A stretch of DNA of 64,000 nucleotides from NCBI RefSeq assembly GCF_041320275.1, contig NZ_CP162023.1:4526001-4590000 (forward strand). The letters are read 5' to 3'. The notes beneath the pieces were generated by a model. The model saw nothing but the letters and a program-made list of their open reading frames with translations, had not been told where the DNA came from and made no database searches. This document shows, in pieces, positions 50,875 through 59,661 of this stretch; within the stretch, counting starts at the first letter, position 1, and every line of letters begins with the position of its first letter. Origin of the DNA: Mumia sp. Pv4-285. GTDB taxonomy: Bacteria > Actinomycetota > Actinomycetes > Propionibacteriales > Nocardioidaceae. A program made the position numbers and the translations under genes.

Positions 50875-51087
50875 CGGTCTCCTCGAACGACAGGCAACCC
50901 GAACGGCCCGTCATGGTCAAGCAATGGTTCGACGGTACCCGGCACTCGTCCGCCTGACGAGAGTTTGGCGAAAACCCCGCATGCGGGTGTGAGAGAGCAG
51001 GAATCGAGAAGCACGCGCCACGAGAGCCCTTCTAACGTGGACGGCATGTGCCCCAAGCTCCCTTTTCACCCGCCCACCGAGTGCTCC

Positions 51088-51966
51088 TCAGGCTTCCGGG
51101 ATGTCGCGGCCGAAGGACTCGAGGGTGATGGCCTCCGGTTCGGGACCACCCCGTACGCCCGTGTCGAGGCCGTCGATGGCAGCGAGCTCGTCGTCGGTCA
51201 GGGCGAAGTCGAAGACGTCGATGTTCTCGCGGATGCGTGACGGCGTGACGGACTTCGGGATCACCTGACGGCCCTGCTGAACGTGCCAGCGCAGCATGAC
51301 CTGGGCGGGCGACTTGTCGTGAGCCTGGGCGATCTCGTTGATCATCGGGTCCTCCAGGGTCGACCCGTGGCTCCCGTCGCGATAGAAGGTGATGCCACCG
51401 ATCGGCGACCAGGCCTGGGAGACGATCTCGTGCTCCGCGTCGACGTCGAGCAGCGCTGACTGACGGAAGTACGGATGGACCTCGATCTGGTTCACGGCCG
51501 GCACCACGGACGCGACGTCGAGGAGACGGGCCAGCTGGTCGGGCATGAAGTTGCTGACGCCGATCGCGCGTACCGAGCCGTCGGCCAGCAGCGTCTCCAG
51601 CGCGCGGTAGGCGTCGAGGGTCAGGTCGAACCGGCTCGGGAGCGCCTGGTGGAGGATCAGGAGGTCGATCTGATCCACTCCGAGCTTGCCCGCGCTCTTG
51701 TCGAAGGCGTGGAGCGTGGCGTCGTACCCGTAGTCGCTGATCCAGACCTTCGTCTCGACGAAGACGTCGCTGCGCTCGAGGTCTGAGGCGGCGATGGCCT
51801 CGCCGACCTCTCGCTCGTTCATGTACGCCGCTGCAGTGTCGATGTGCCGGTAGCCGGCGTCGAGGGCTTCGCGGACGGCGGTGCGGGTCTCGTCGGGCGG
51901 GGTCTGGAAGACGCCGTAGCCCAGGACGGGCATCTCGACGCCGTTGTTGAGGGTGAGGGTCTCCAT
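51088..51966 (-). CDS. Aldo/keto reductase
   Basis: 292-aa (alpha/beta)8 NADPH-dependent reductase of the AKR5-like group: VEMPVLGYGVFQTPPDETRT, active-site GYRHIDTAAAYMNEREVGEA (Asp, Tyr), FVETKVWISDYG (Lys) and LLILHQALPSRFD (LxLxH). The cofactor loop is QVIPKSVTPSRIRENIDVFD. Substrate unknown. The third gene of a leftward operon with dehydrogenase and flavodoxin genes (5-bp gap). A divergent XRE regulator precedes the operon. Confidence 0.93.
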   Translation of the reverse strand: METLTLNNGVEMPVLGYGVFQTPPDETRTAVREALDAGYRHIDTAAAYMNEREVGEAIAASDLERSDVFVETKVWISDYGYDATLHAFDKSAGKLGVDQIDLLILHQALPSRFDLTLDAYRALETLLADGSVRAIGVSNFMPDQLARLLDVASVVPAVNQIEVHPYFRQSALLDVDAEHEIVSQAWSPIGGITFYRDGSHGSTLEDPMINEIAQAHDKSPAQVMLRWHVQQGRQVIPKSVTPSRIRENIDVFDFALTDDELAAIDGLDTGVRGGPEPEAITLESFGRDIPEA

Positions 51967-51971
51967 GTGGG

Positions 51972-52556
51972 TCACCGTTCTGTCGTGGGTGGTCGGGCTG
52001 ATGTGAGGTCGACGCGCACGAGCCACTCGTCGCCCGCGCAGGACTCTGCGTAGTCGCGCTCGGCGGTCCCGAGGCCGCTCATGGCGTGCGTGGTGAGGGG
52101 ATGGACCGTGATGCCGTCGAAGTCGAGTGCCTCCGTGAAGGTCCGCATGATCATCGGCGGTCGCACGTTCCAGATCGGGCTGGCGAGGAGGACCACGTCG
52201 TACGCCGCCAGGTCGGGGAGCGGATCGGCGACGGCAGGGCGCGCATCGGCCTCCTGCTCCTCGACGTTGCGCGCGACGGTGGCGTCGTAGTCGTGCGGGT
52301 ACAGGTCGGACTCTCGGATGCGGTGGACGTCGCATCCGATCCGGTCGCGGATCAGGCCGGCGAGCACCTGGGTGTTGCCCACATCGAGGTCGATGCGGTC
52401 GCCGTAGTAGTAGTTCTCGCCTGGTCGGGAGAAGTAGGCGAGCAGCACACGCTGGTTCCTGGGCGACGATGCCGGTTCGGTGCACCCCGCGGCCGAGGCG
52501 AGGACGGCGCCGGCCCCGGCGGCGAGCGCTCCTCGTACGACCACCCGGCGCGTCAC
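51972..52556 (-). CDS. Flavodoxin-family lipoprotein, probable Tat export
   Basis: 194 aa. The N-terminus VTRRVVVRGALAAGAGAVLA then SAAGC looks like a twin-arginine lipoprotein signal. The remainder is a flavodoxin fold (VLLAYFSRPGENYYYGDRID, IWNVRPPMIMRTFTEALDFD) like the extracytoplasmic flavodoxins seen with aldo/keto reductases. It probably binds FMN and shuttles electrons outside the membrane (inference). GTG start overlaps the dehydrogenase stop (GTGA). Confidence 0.82.
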   Translation of the reverse strand: MTRRVVVRGALAAGAGAVLASAAGCTEPASSPRNQRVLLAYFSRPGENYYYGDRIDLDVGNTQVLAGLIRDRIGCDVHRIRESDLYPHDYDATVARNVEEQEADARPAVADPLPDLAAYDVVLLASPIWNVRPPMIMRTFTEALDFDGITVHPLTTHAMSGLGTAERDYAESCAGDEWLVRVDLTSARPPTTER

Positions 52557-53605
52557 CACGGGGAGACGACGACCTTGAGGGCTTCGCGGGCGTCCATCGC
52601 GGCGTACGCCTTCGGGGTGTCCTCGAGCGACAGACCGAGGTCGAACACCTTGCCGGGCTGGACGCTGCCGTCGAGGACGGCCGGGAGGAGCTGCTCGATG
52701 TAGGCGCGTACGGGTGCCGGACCACCGGTGAGCGTGATGTTGGGGCCGAAGAGGCTGCCGAAGCCGACCGGAGCGTCCTCGTACTGCGGGACGCCGACCC
52801 GGCTGATGACGCCGCCCGGACGGACGATGCCGACCGCCTGCTCGTACGCAGGCATGTGACCGACGGCCTCCAGCACGATCGGACTGCCACCGGCGGTGAG
52901 GTCGCGAACCGCTGCGATGCCTTCTGCGCCGCGCTCGGCGACCACGTCGGTGGCGCCGAGCTCGAGGCCGAGGTCGGTGCGGGCCTCGTGGCGGCCCATC
53001 AGGACGATCCGCTCGGCGCCCAGCTGCTTGGCCGAGAGGACGGCCAGCAGACCAACGGCGCCGTCGCCGATCACGGTGACGGTGCTCCCGGTTTTCACCC
53101 CGCCCTTGACGGCGGCGTGCCAGCCCGTGCCGTACACGTCGGACAACGAGAGCAGCGAGGCCAGCAGCGGGTCGTCCGTGGAGTCGGTGATGCCGGGGAC
53201 CTTGACGAGGGTGCCGTCGGCCAGCGGGACTCGTACGGCCTCCGCCTGGCCTCCGGCGGTGCCCAGGACCGCGTCGCTCCAGAAGCCGCCGTTGACGCAG
53301 GAGGTCTGGAGGCCGGCGCGGCAGAACTCGCAGACGCCGCAGGACACGGCGAACGGGGCGATGACGAAGTCGCCCGGGACGAGGGTCGCGACCTCGGCGC
53401 CGGTCGCCTCGACCACGCCGATGAACTCGTGGCCCATCGGGGAGCCGCCCTCCGTCGGGGGCATCTGGTGGTACGGGTGGAGGTCGCTGCCGCAGACGCA
53501 CGCGCGGGTGACACGGACGAGGGCGTCCGTGGGCTGCTGGATCGTCGGGTCGGGGGCGTCGACGACGCGGACGTCACCGGCGCCGAACATGTAGGTGGCT
53601 CGCAT
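52553..53605 (-). CDS. Zinc-dependent alcohol dehydrogenase
   Basis: 350-aa medium-chain dehydrogenase: catalytic zinc ligands Cys in ACVCGSDLHPYH and His-Glu in MGHEFIGVVEATGAEV, structural-zinc cysteines in CGVCEFCRAGLQTSC, and cofactor motif VTVIGDGAVGLLAVLSAKQL. Acts on an alcohol or ketone of unknown identity with NAD(P). MRATYM is the usual start; ATG 53614 would add three residues and place GGAGG inside the gene. Heads the operon with flavodoxin and aldo/keto reductase genes; divergent from the XRE regulator. Confidence 0.93.
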   Translation of the reverse strand: MRATYMFGAGDVRVVDAPDPTIQQPTDALVRVTRACVCGSDLHPYHQMPPTEGGSPMGHEFIGVVEATGAEVATLVPGDFVIAPFAVSCGVCEFCRAGLQTSCVNGGFWSDAVLGTAGGQAEAVRVPLADGTLVKVPGITDSTDDPLLASLLSLSDVYGTGWHAAVKGGVKTGSTVTVIGDGAVGLLAVLSAKQLGAERIVLMGRHEARTDLGLELGATDVVAERGAEGIAAVRDLTAGGSPIVLEAVGHMPAYEQAVGIVRPGGVISRVGVPQYEDAPVGFGSLFGPNITLTGGPAPVRAYIEQLLPAVLDGSVQPGKVFDLGLSLEDTPKAYAAMDAREALKVVVSPW

Positions 53606-53706
53606 GTCCTCCATTGGACGCCGCATCCGAGCGGTGTGGGAGTGCCGGACGTTCCGGGTACCACCAGTGCCTCCCTCGCCGGCTTCCGGCGACCTACGGT
53701 GGGGGC

Positions 53707-54597
53707 ATGGCATCGATGGACCTTCGTGGCGAGATCCGCGAGTTCCTCAGCACCCGCCGCGCCCGGATCACGCCGGAGCAGGCGGGACTTCCTGCGTACG
53801 GCGGCAACCGTCGCGTCAAGGGGCTGCGCCGTGAAGAGGTTGCGATGCTGGCCGGGGTCTCGGTCGACTACTACGTGCGGATGGAGCGCGGCAGCCTGGC
53901 CGGTGCCTCCGAGTCGGTGCTCGACGCGCTCGCCAGTGCCCTGCAGCTCGACGATGCCGAACGCGACCACCTGTACGACCTCGCCCGCGAGTCCGGCACG
54001 AGCACACGTCGCCGCCGCACACCGTCGGCGACCGTGCGGCCGGCCGTCCAGCAGGTCCTCGACGCGATCTCCGACGCGCCGGCGTGGGTGCGAAACGGCC
54101 GCCACGACATCCTCGCGATGAACCCGCTGGCGCGTGCGCTGTACGCCCCGGTGTTCGAGGACCCACGCCGGCCCGCGAACACCACACGGTTCGTGTACCT
54201 GCACCCCGAGGCCGCGCGGGAGCTGTTCGTCGACTACGACAACATCGCCCGTGACGCCGCCGCGATGCTCCGCCTCGAAGCCGGACGCAACCCGCACGAC
54301 AAGGCACTCATCGAGCTCGTCGGAGAGCTCTCGACGCGCAGCGAGCTGTTCCGTCAGCGCTGGGCGTCGCAGGACGTGCGCTATCACCGCAGCGGCCGCA
54401 AACGCCTGCGGCACCCGATCGTCGGGCAGCTCGACCTCGACTTCGAGTCCATGGAGCTGCCGTCCGAACCCGGCCTCCACCTCAACGTCTACACCGCGGC
54501 GAGCGGCAGCCCCTCCTCCGATGCCCTCAAGCTCCTCGCCTCCTGGGTCGCCACCCAGGAGCACGCCGCGGTCGAGCAGCACGACACCTCGGACTGA
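53707..54597 (+). CDS. XRE/MmyB-like transcriptional regulator
   Basis: 296 aa. N-terminal XRE HTH (FLSTRRARITPEQAGLPAYG, RREEVAMLAGVSVDYYVRME) and a C-terminal MmyB-type ligand domain (RPAVQQVLDAISDAPAWVRN, DILAMNPLARALYAPVFEDP, HPIVGQLDLDFESMELPSEP). MmyB-like proteins bind fatty-acid-type ligands. TACGGT (53695-53700) lies six bases before the ATG. Divergent from the dehydrogenase operon, which it probably controls. A methyltransferase follows 16 bp downstream. Confidence 0.93.
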   Translation: MASMDLRGEIREFLSTRRARITPEQAGLPAYGGNRRVKGLRREEVAMLAGVSVDYYVRMERGSLAGASESVLDALASALQLDDAERDHLYDLARESGTSTRRRRTPSATVRPAVQQVLDAISDAPAWVRNGRHDILAMNPLARALYAPVFEDPRRPANTTRFVYLHPEAARELFVDYDNIARDAAAMLRLEAGRNPHDKALIELVGELSTRSELFRQRWASQDVRYHRSGRKRLRHPIVGQLDLDFESMELPSEPGLHLNVYTAASGSPSSDALKLLASWVATQEHAAVEQHDTSD

Positions 54598-54613
54598 CCG
54601 GTCGGAGAGGTCG

Positions 54614-55270
54614 ATGTCACAGCCACCGGAGACCTCGGACGACCCGTTCCACGGTCGGCGGCCGACCAGCCACGAGCGCATGTCGGGGCGCCCGTGGGAC
54701 GCCTCGTACGAGGACGGACCTGCGCCCTGGGACATGGGAGGCCCGCAACCCGCGGTCGTACGCCTCGCCTCGAGGGGTGCGTTCGAGGGTCCCGTGCTCG
54801 ACGCCGGGTGCGGGACGGGCGAGAACGCCCTGCACCTCGCATCCCTCGGCCTCGAGGTCGTGGGCGTCGACGTGGCCGGGACGGCGCTCGAGATCGCCCG
54901 GGCCAAGGCCGCCGACCGCGGCATCGACGTCGAGCTGCTCACCGCAGACGCGTTCGCGCTGCAGGACCTGGGCCGCAGGTTCGGGACGGTCCTGGACTGC
55001 GGGCTGTTCCACACGTGCGACGAGGAGGAGCGACCACGCTATGCGGCGAGCGTCGCGTCGGTCACCGAGCAGGGTGGCACCCTCTTCGTGCTGTGCTTCA
55101 GCGACGCGGGCCCCGGTTCGGGCCCGCACCCGGTCAGCCAGGACTCCCTCCGAGCGACGTTCGGTCGTCGGTCCGACTGGGAGGTCGCCACGATCGCTCG
55201 CGAACGCATCCACACGCGCTTCGACGACGCCGGTGCCTCGGCCTGGCTGGCGACGATCACCCGGGTCTAG
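54614..55270 (+). CDS. Class I SAM-dependent methyltransferase
   Basis: 218 aa: SAM motif VLDAGCGTGENALHLASLGL, acidic loop VVGVDVAGTALEIARAKAAD, DCGLFHTCDEEERPRYAASV and LFVLCFSDAGPGSG. It resembles thiopurine/thiol methyltransferase-like proteins of actinobacteria. Substrate unknown. GGAGAGG lies five bases before the ATG. Follows the XRE gene closely, possibly in one transcript. Confidence 0.88.
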   Translation: MSQPPETSDDPFHGRRPTSHERMSGRPWDASYEDGPAPWDMGGPQPAVVRLASRGAFEGPVLDAGCGTGENALHLASLGLEVVGVDVAGTALEIARAKAADRGIDVELLTADAFALQDLGRRFGTVLDCGLFHTCDEEERPRYAASVASVTEQGGTLFVLCFSDAGPGSGPHPVSQDSLRATFGRRSDWEVATIARERIHTRFDDAGASAWLATITRV

Positions 55271-55275
55271 CCCGA

Positions 55276-55737
55276 TCAGTCCAGGCAGAACTCGTTGCCC
55301 TCGGGGTCGGTCATCACGATGAAGCCCGACTCCATCGGAGGCTCGGCCTCGAACCGGCGTACGCGATGCGCACCCAGCGCCACGAGTCGCTCGCACTCGG
55401 CCTCCAGCGCCGCCATCCGCTCGTCCCCGTCGAGACCGGGAGCCGCTCGGACGTCGAGGTGGACCCGGTTCTTGACGACCTTGTCCTCGGGCACCTGCTG
55501 GAAGAACAGCCGCGGGCCCTGGCCATCGGGGTCTTCGATGGCGGACTTGGTGTTGCGCTCCTCCTCCGGAACCCCGAGCTGCGCGAGGAGGTCGTCCCAC
55601 GCCGCGAGCGGATCGGCGCCCTCCGGGAGGTCGACGCCTGGCGGACCGGGGTGGACGTACCCCAGGACGTCTCGCCAGAACGTCGACAGCGCCCGCGGGT
55701 CGTGTGCGTCGAAGGTGACCTGGACTTGGAGGCTCAT
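55276..55737 (-). CDS. VOC-family protein
   Basis: 153-aa single-module glyoxalase-like protein: VQVTFDAHDPRALSTFWRDV, RLFFQQVPEDKVVKNRVHLD, VRRFEAEPPMESGFIVMTDP and EGNEFCLD at the C-terminus, a common ending of this subgroup. Function unknown. ATG 55737 preceded by AACAGT and six bases. Fourth VOC-containing gene in the window. Confidence 0.87.
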   Translation of the reverse strand: MSLQVQVTFDAHDPRALSTFWRDVLGYVHPGPPGVDLPEGADPLAAWDDLLAQLGVPEEERNTKSAIEDPDGQGPRLFFQQVPEDKVVKNRVHLDVRAAPGLDGDERMAALEAECERLVALGAHRVRRFEAEPPMESGFIVMTDPEGNEFCLD

Positions 55738-55777
55738 CCCATCACTGTTGCACCGCCGCCGGACAGTTTCAGGATGC

Positions 55778-56239
55778 TCAGCTCACCGCACGCCTCACGA
55801 GCTCCTCGATCTGCTTGGCCGTCTCGTCGGTCAGCTCGGTCAACGCGTACGCCGTGGGCCACATCGTCCCGTCGTCGAGGTTCGCCGCTCCCTCGAAGCC
55901 GAACGTCGCGTACCGTGCGTCGAACTTGGACGCAGGCTGGAAGAAGCAGATGTTCTTGCCGTCCTTGTTCTGGTACGCCGGCATCCCGTACCAGGTCTTC
56001 GCGTCGAGCTCGGGCGCGACGGAGGTGACGATCGCGTGGATGCGCTCGGCCATCGCGCGGTCCGGCTCGGGCATCTCGGCGATCTTGTCGAGCAGGGCCT
56101 TGAGATTGTCGGCCTTCTTCTTGCCGCCGCGCCCCTCGGCCTTGAGCTCCTCGGCGCGCTCCTTCATCGCGGCGCGCTCCTCGGCGGTGAACCCCGGTGC
56201 GGTCGTGGTCTTCTTTGCGGACTTCCCCGTTGCGGCCAT
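55778..56239 (-). CDS. DUF1801/YdhG-like protein
   Basis: 153 aa. A Lys/Ala-rich N-terminal 50 residues (KSAKKTTTAPGFTAEERAAM, ELKAEGRGGKKKADNLKALL) and a DUF1801 domain (MAERIHAIVTSVAPELDAKT / WYGMPAYQNKDGKNICFFQP). Related to YdhG and proteins described as iron chaperones; actual function unproven. GAGGAGTG precedes the start. Confidence 0.83.
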   Translation of the reverse strand: MAATGKSAKKTTTAPGFTAEERAAMKERAEELKAEGRGGKKKADNLKALLDKIAEMPEPDRAMAERIHAIVTSVAPELDAKTWYGMPAYQNKDGKNICFFQPASKFDARYATFGFEGAANLDDGTMWPTAYALTELTDETAKQIEELVRRAVS

Positions 56240-56336
56240 GGTGGTCACTCCTCGGTGTGATCGTCGTGGACTCGTACGACCTTCTCGGCCGTGACAGCCA
56301 CGATGCCGGACCTGCCCGGTGGGTCGCTTCTCGATT

Positions 56337-56350
56337 CGTGATCGATCACG
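56337..56350. promoter_or_regulatory. Perfect palindrome CGTGATCGATCACG
   Basis: 14-bp perfect palindrome in the 290-bp region between divergent DUF1801 and DoxX genes. Candidate binding site, 180 bp before the DoxX start. Confidence 0.4.
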
Positions 56351-56444
56351 GGTGCTCGGCGTCGTACGACGCGCGGCTCCGCTCGCTGGGAGATGCCCGG
56401 GACCTTTGCCTGGAGCTCGGTGAAGCGCAGCCGTACGAGGACAC

Positions 56445-56510
56445 GACCGTCTCCTGTTTTTGTACGGTCGGCCGAACGCGCCCATCATGGGCACTGCTTA
56501 CTCACAGTAA
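56445..56510. promoter_or_regulatory. Cluster of three dyads upstream of the DoxX gene
   Basis: GACCGT-N13-ACGGTC (56445-56469), GCCCAT-C-ATGGGC (56480-56492) and TTACT-CAC-AGTAA (56498-56510) occur within 66 bp just before the DoxX ribosome binding site. The last has the size and position of a TetR- or MarR-type operator. The T-rich run CTGTTTTTGT within the first may be part of a promoter. No regulator gene is adjacent. Confidence 0.45.
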
Positions 56511-56529
56511 CCATGGAGGAGGACCAGCG

Positions 56530-56892
56530 ATGGAGATCGCGTACCGGATCGTCGCGGGGCTGCTGGGCGTCTTCTACCTCTACGCCGGCGGCAAGAAGGT
56601 CGTGCAGACCAAGGAGCAGCTCGCACCGATGATGGGGTGGGTCGACACGGTGCCGATGGGGCTGGTCCGGATCATCGGTGTCCTCGAGCTGCTCGGCGTC
56701 GTCGGACTGATCCTGCCGCCGCTGACCGGCATCGCGCCGTGGCTGGCCGTCGTCGCCGCGCTCGGCTTCGTCGTGCTCCAGGTGCTGGCGACGGCGCTGC
56801 ACCTCTCGCGGGGTGAGGCGAAGGTGATCGGGCTCAACGTGGTGCTCGTCGTGCTCGCCGGCGTCACCGCCTGGCTCGCGACCGTGTGGTGA
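56530..56892 (+). CDS. DoxX-like membrane protein
   Basis: 120-aa protein of four hydrophobic helices: VAGLLGVFYLYAGGKKVVQT, GLVRIIGVLELLGVVGLILP, WLAVVAALGFVVLQVLATAL and GLNVVLVVLAGVTAWLATVW. It matches the DoxX-like/DUF4345 group of small inner-membrane proteins with unknown function. GGAGGAGG precedes the ATG. The upstream region has several dyads; a strong hairpin follows the stop. Confidence 0.87.
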   Translation: MEIAYRIVAGLLGVFYLYAGGKKVVQTKEQLAPMMGWVDTVPMGLVRIIGVLELLGVVGLILPPLTGIAPWLAVVAALGFVVLQVLATALHLSRGEAKVIGLNVVLVVLAGVTAWLATVW

Positions 56893-56901
56893 GTGCCGCG
56901 A

Positions 56902-56938
56902 CCGGGCCGTCGGACACGTGCGGTGTCCGACGGCCCGG
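56902..56938. terminator. Bidirectional terminator hairpin
   Basis: 16-bp perfect arms (56902-56917 and 56923-56938) around loop GTGCG, placed between the convergent DoxX and quinoprotein genes, 10 bp after each stop. No U-tract, as is common in actinobacteria. Confidence 0.75.
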
Positions 56939-56949
56939 GCATGGACGGG

Positions 56950-59661
56950 CTACTTGGTGACCTTCACCGTCGCGGTCGACGTGAGCTGCTTCTGCACCCC
57001 CTTGTCGAGGAAGTTCGCCGTCAGCGTCAACGCCACGCCGTTGCCCTCGGGAACGTTGTTGTCGAGATCGGCACGGTCGAGCTGCACGACGAGCTTCGTG
57101 CCGCCGCCGAGGGACGGAGGCAGCGTGACGGTCGAGACCTTGGTGGGTACGACCGGCGAAGCCGACAGGGGCGTTTTCAGGACGGCGTCACCGTCGTAGC
57201 GGTAGCCACGGGGTACGTCGAACGTGGCCGTGACCTTCCCGCGCACGTTCGTGAACTGTCCCGTGACCGGCCCGAGGTGCAGCCATGACGGGATGAACCT
57301 GAACGCGCCGGGCTGATCCTGCGGCTCGAGGTAGACCTCGATCTTGCCCGCCGGGCGCGGGTCGGTGCAGTCGTTGAAGAAGTACTCGCCGGCACGGTCG
57401 AAGGTGTGCTCGTACGTCTCCCCCGGCTGCAGGCGGGGATTGAACTCCCCCTCGAAGTACTGCGTCGCGCAGTGCTCCAGCTGGTTGGGGAAGTTCGGGA
57501 ACGTCTCGACGCCCGGGTTGCGGAACGTGACCGTCGTCCCCACCGGCACCCGGAGGTGCGTCGGCGCCATCCCCCGCTGGGACGTGCTGTCCTGGGCGGC
57601 GGCCGTGTCGGTCGAACGGTCCGTACGGCCGAGAAGGACGGTGTTGTCCACCGTCGAGCCCTCGACCGGCCCACCCATGACCGGGCGGCGGATCGACAGC
57701 GGCGCCGTGTCCGGACCCTCCTGGCTGCCCGACTCGGTCGTGTAGCTGCCCCCCAGCTTGAACGCCCACAGCGAGTCGCCCTGGGTCACCGAGGCGCCGT
57801 ACGGGTTGGTGGAGCCGGCGGCGAGAATGGCGACGTACTGCTCCCCGTCGATCTCGTACGTCACCGGTGCCGCGGCGATGCCGGAGCCCGTTTGGAAGTC
57901 CCAGAGCACGTCGCCGTTCCTGGCGTTCATCGCCAGGAGCTTGCCGTCGATCTGTCCGACGAACAGCAGGTCGCTCGCCGTCACCAGCGGGCCCTGACCG
58001 TGCGACATGTCGGTCCCGAGATGGTTGGTCCACCTCTTCTTGCCGGTGGACGCGTCGTACGCCAGGATGCCGCCGGTCTGGTACTGGCCGATCGCCCGCT
58101 GGCCGTTGGCGCCGGCGCCGTTCCAGTGCGCCACCGGGTTGGTGCCGTACGGGAAGTAGACCATGTTGGTGCGGTGGCTGTAGGCATGGTTGGACCAGTC
58201 ACCGCCGCCGTTCTGGCTGGTGGTCGAGAGGATCGGCAGATCCCACTGGGGGTCGTACATGCAGCCCTTGCGGTGGTCCTGACCCCCCGGGTAGGTCAGG
58301 AACGGCTCGTCCTGCTTCACGTAGCTGTCCGGGTTGAACAGCAGGTTGCCGTCCTCGTCGGGCTGGTAGCCGTTGTAGTTCGGGACGGCACGCCACGGGT
58401 CGCCAGGCACGTTGTCCCGGTCGAGCTTCTCCCAGACGACGCACTCCGGCAGGAGCCGCTGCTCAGGGAACGGTTGAGTCAGAGCGTGGTTCTGGCGAGA
58501 GTCGGTGATCATCGGCTTCTCGACGACCGGCAGCACCGACTTGCCGTTCGTGCGGTCGATGACGAACTGGTGACCGGACTTGCTGCCGTAGAAGACGACC
58601 TTGCGAGTCTTCCCCTTCACCTTGATGTCGGCGAGCGTCGGCGGGTGGACGTTGTCCATGTCCCAGACGTCGTGCTTGATCGACTGGTAGTGCCACTTGT
58701 ACTCGCCGGTCGTCATGTCGACGGCGACCATCGTGCTCGAGAACAGGTTGTCACCCGGGCGCTGCGACCCGTCCTGCGAGCTGGTGCAGCTCCGCGCGTT
58801 GCCGAACGTCATGTAGTACATGCCGAGCTCGGGGTCGACCGCGCCGTGGATCCACGGCGTCGAGCCCCCCTCCAGCGCACAGTCGGTGCCGTCCGGCAGC
58901 ACCGGGCCCCAGGTGGCACCTGCGTCGACGGAGTTCCCGTTGACGTCGGTGAAGATCGTGCCGCGGTCGGGGCCGCCGAAGAAGTGCCAGATGTGGCTGC
59001 CGTCGCTCGAGTCGAGCGCGACGACGGCAGCGCGGTCGCCGTTGGCGGCGTGGGCGTAGACGATGCCGTCGTTGTAGACGGTCGCGACCCGGTCGACGTT
59101 GCCGACGTCCTCGCCGTTCGGACCCTGCGCCTGCACGACCCAGACCTCTTCGCCGGTCTCCTGGTCGAGGGCGACGACCCGGTTCTCGTCGGCGATGGTG
59201 AAGATCATGCCGTCTCCGGCCGAGACACCCCGACGCGTGCCCGACGTGTCGAAGCCCTCCGGCTCCCACTTCCACTCGGCATCGCCGGTCTTGCCGTCGA
59301 CCGCGATGACGCCGCCGCTGGGGGTGTCGGTGTAGATGATGCCGTCGACCACGATCGGTGTGGTCTGCTGGCCCACGTCGTCGGAGGCAGGGGCGACCGC
59401 GGAAACATGGGTGCGCCAGGCCGGCCCGAGCTTGTCGAGGTTTCGCTTCGTGATCTGCTTCAGCCCCGAGTAGTGCTGGTTGCCGAGGTTGCCTCCGACC
59501 GTGGGCATGTCTGCCCCGGTCGGATCGACAGCCGTGAGCCCGTCGGGCGAGCCGGGTTCCGCGGCGGACACCAGACCGGTCGCGGGGGACGCGGCGAGCG
59601 TGAGCGCCAGCAGCACCCCCAGCACTCTCGCGGCCCGCCCCCTTGTCAGACGTGTGCGCAT
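56950..59661 (-). CDS. Secreted PQQ-type quinoprotein with cupredoxin-like C-terminal region
   Basis: 903 aa. A signal peptide (VLGVLLALTLAASPATGLVS) is followed by an eight-bladed propeller characteristic of PQQ-dependent alcohol/glucose dehydrogenases (about residues 60-610), with repeated VVALD-type and GxxxWxF-type blades and the catalytic-Asp motif as KHDVWDMDNVHPP. From about 650 comes a cupredoxin-like domain (RVPVGTTVTFRNPGVETFPN, TFDRAGEYFFNDCTDPRPAG), and then a C-terminal beta domain. The CxxHxxM copper motif is replaced by CTDPRPAG, so copper binding is doubtful. AAGGAG lies eight bases before the ATG. Probably oxidises an alcohol or sugar on the outer face of the membrane; no PQQ synthesis genes are in the window. 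Confidence 0.86.
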   Translation of the reverse strand: MRTRLTRGRAARVLGVLLALTLAASPATGLVSAAEPGSPDGLTAVDPTGADMPTVGGNLGNQHYSGLKQITKRNLDKLGPAWRTHVSAVAPASDDVGQQTTPIVVDGIIYTDTPSGGVIAVDGKTGDAEWKWEPEGFDTSGTRRGVSAGDGMIFTIADENRVVALDQETGEEVWVVQAQGPNGEDVGNVDRVATVYNDGIVYAHAANGDRAAVVALDSSDGSHIWHFFGGPDRGTIFTDVNGNSVDAGATWGPVLPDGTDCALEGGSTPWIHGAVDPELGMYYMTFGNARSCTSSQDGSQRPGDNLFSSTMVAVDMTTGEYKWHYQSIKHDVWDMDNVHPPTLADIKVKGKTRKVVFYGSKSGHQFVIDRTNGKSVLPVVEKPMITDSRQNHALTQPFPEQRLLPECVVWEKLDRDNVPGDPWRAVPNYNGYQPDEDGNLLFNPDSYVKQDEPFLTYPGGQDHRKGCMYDPQWDLPILSTTSQNGGGDWSNHAYSHRTNMVYFPYGTNPVAHWNGAGANGQRAIGQYQTGGILAYDASTGKKRWTNHLGTDMSHGQGPLVTASDLLFVGQIDGKLLAMNARNGDVLWDFQTGSGIAAAPVTYEIDGEQYVAILAAGSTNPYGASVTQGDSLWAFKLGGSYTTESGSQEGPDTAPLSIRRPVMGGPVEGSTVDNTVLLGRTDRSTDTAAAQDSTSQRGMAPTHLRVPVGTTVTFRNPGVETFPNFPNQLEHCATQYFEGEFNPRLQPGETYEHTFDRAGEYFFNDCTDPRPAGKIEVYLEPQDQPGAFRFIPSWLHLGPVTGQFTNVRGKVTATFDVPRGYRYDGDAVLKTPLSASPVVPTKVSTVTLPPSLGGGTKLVVQLDRADLDNNVPEGNGVALTLTANFLDKGVQKQLTSTATVKVTK

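Noticed and set aside
51046-51240. Possible 64-aa gene starting MCPKLPFHPPTEC, with TAACGT seven bases upstream
   Set aside because: The promoter geometry is attractive, but most of the frame is antisense to the end of the aldo/keto reductase and no family is recognisable; probably chance.
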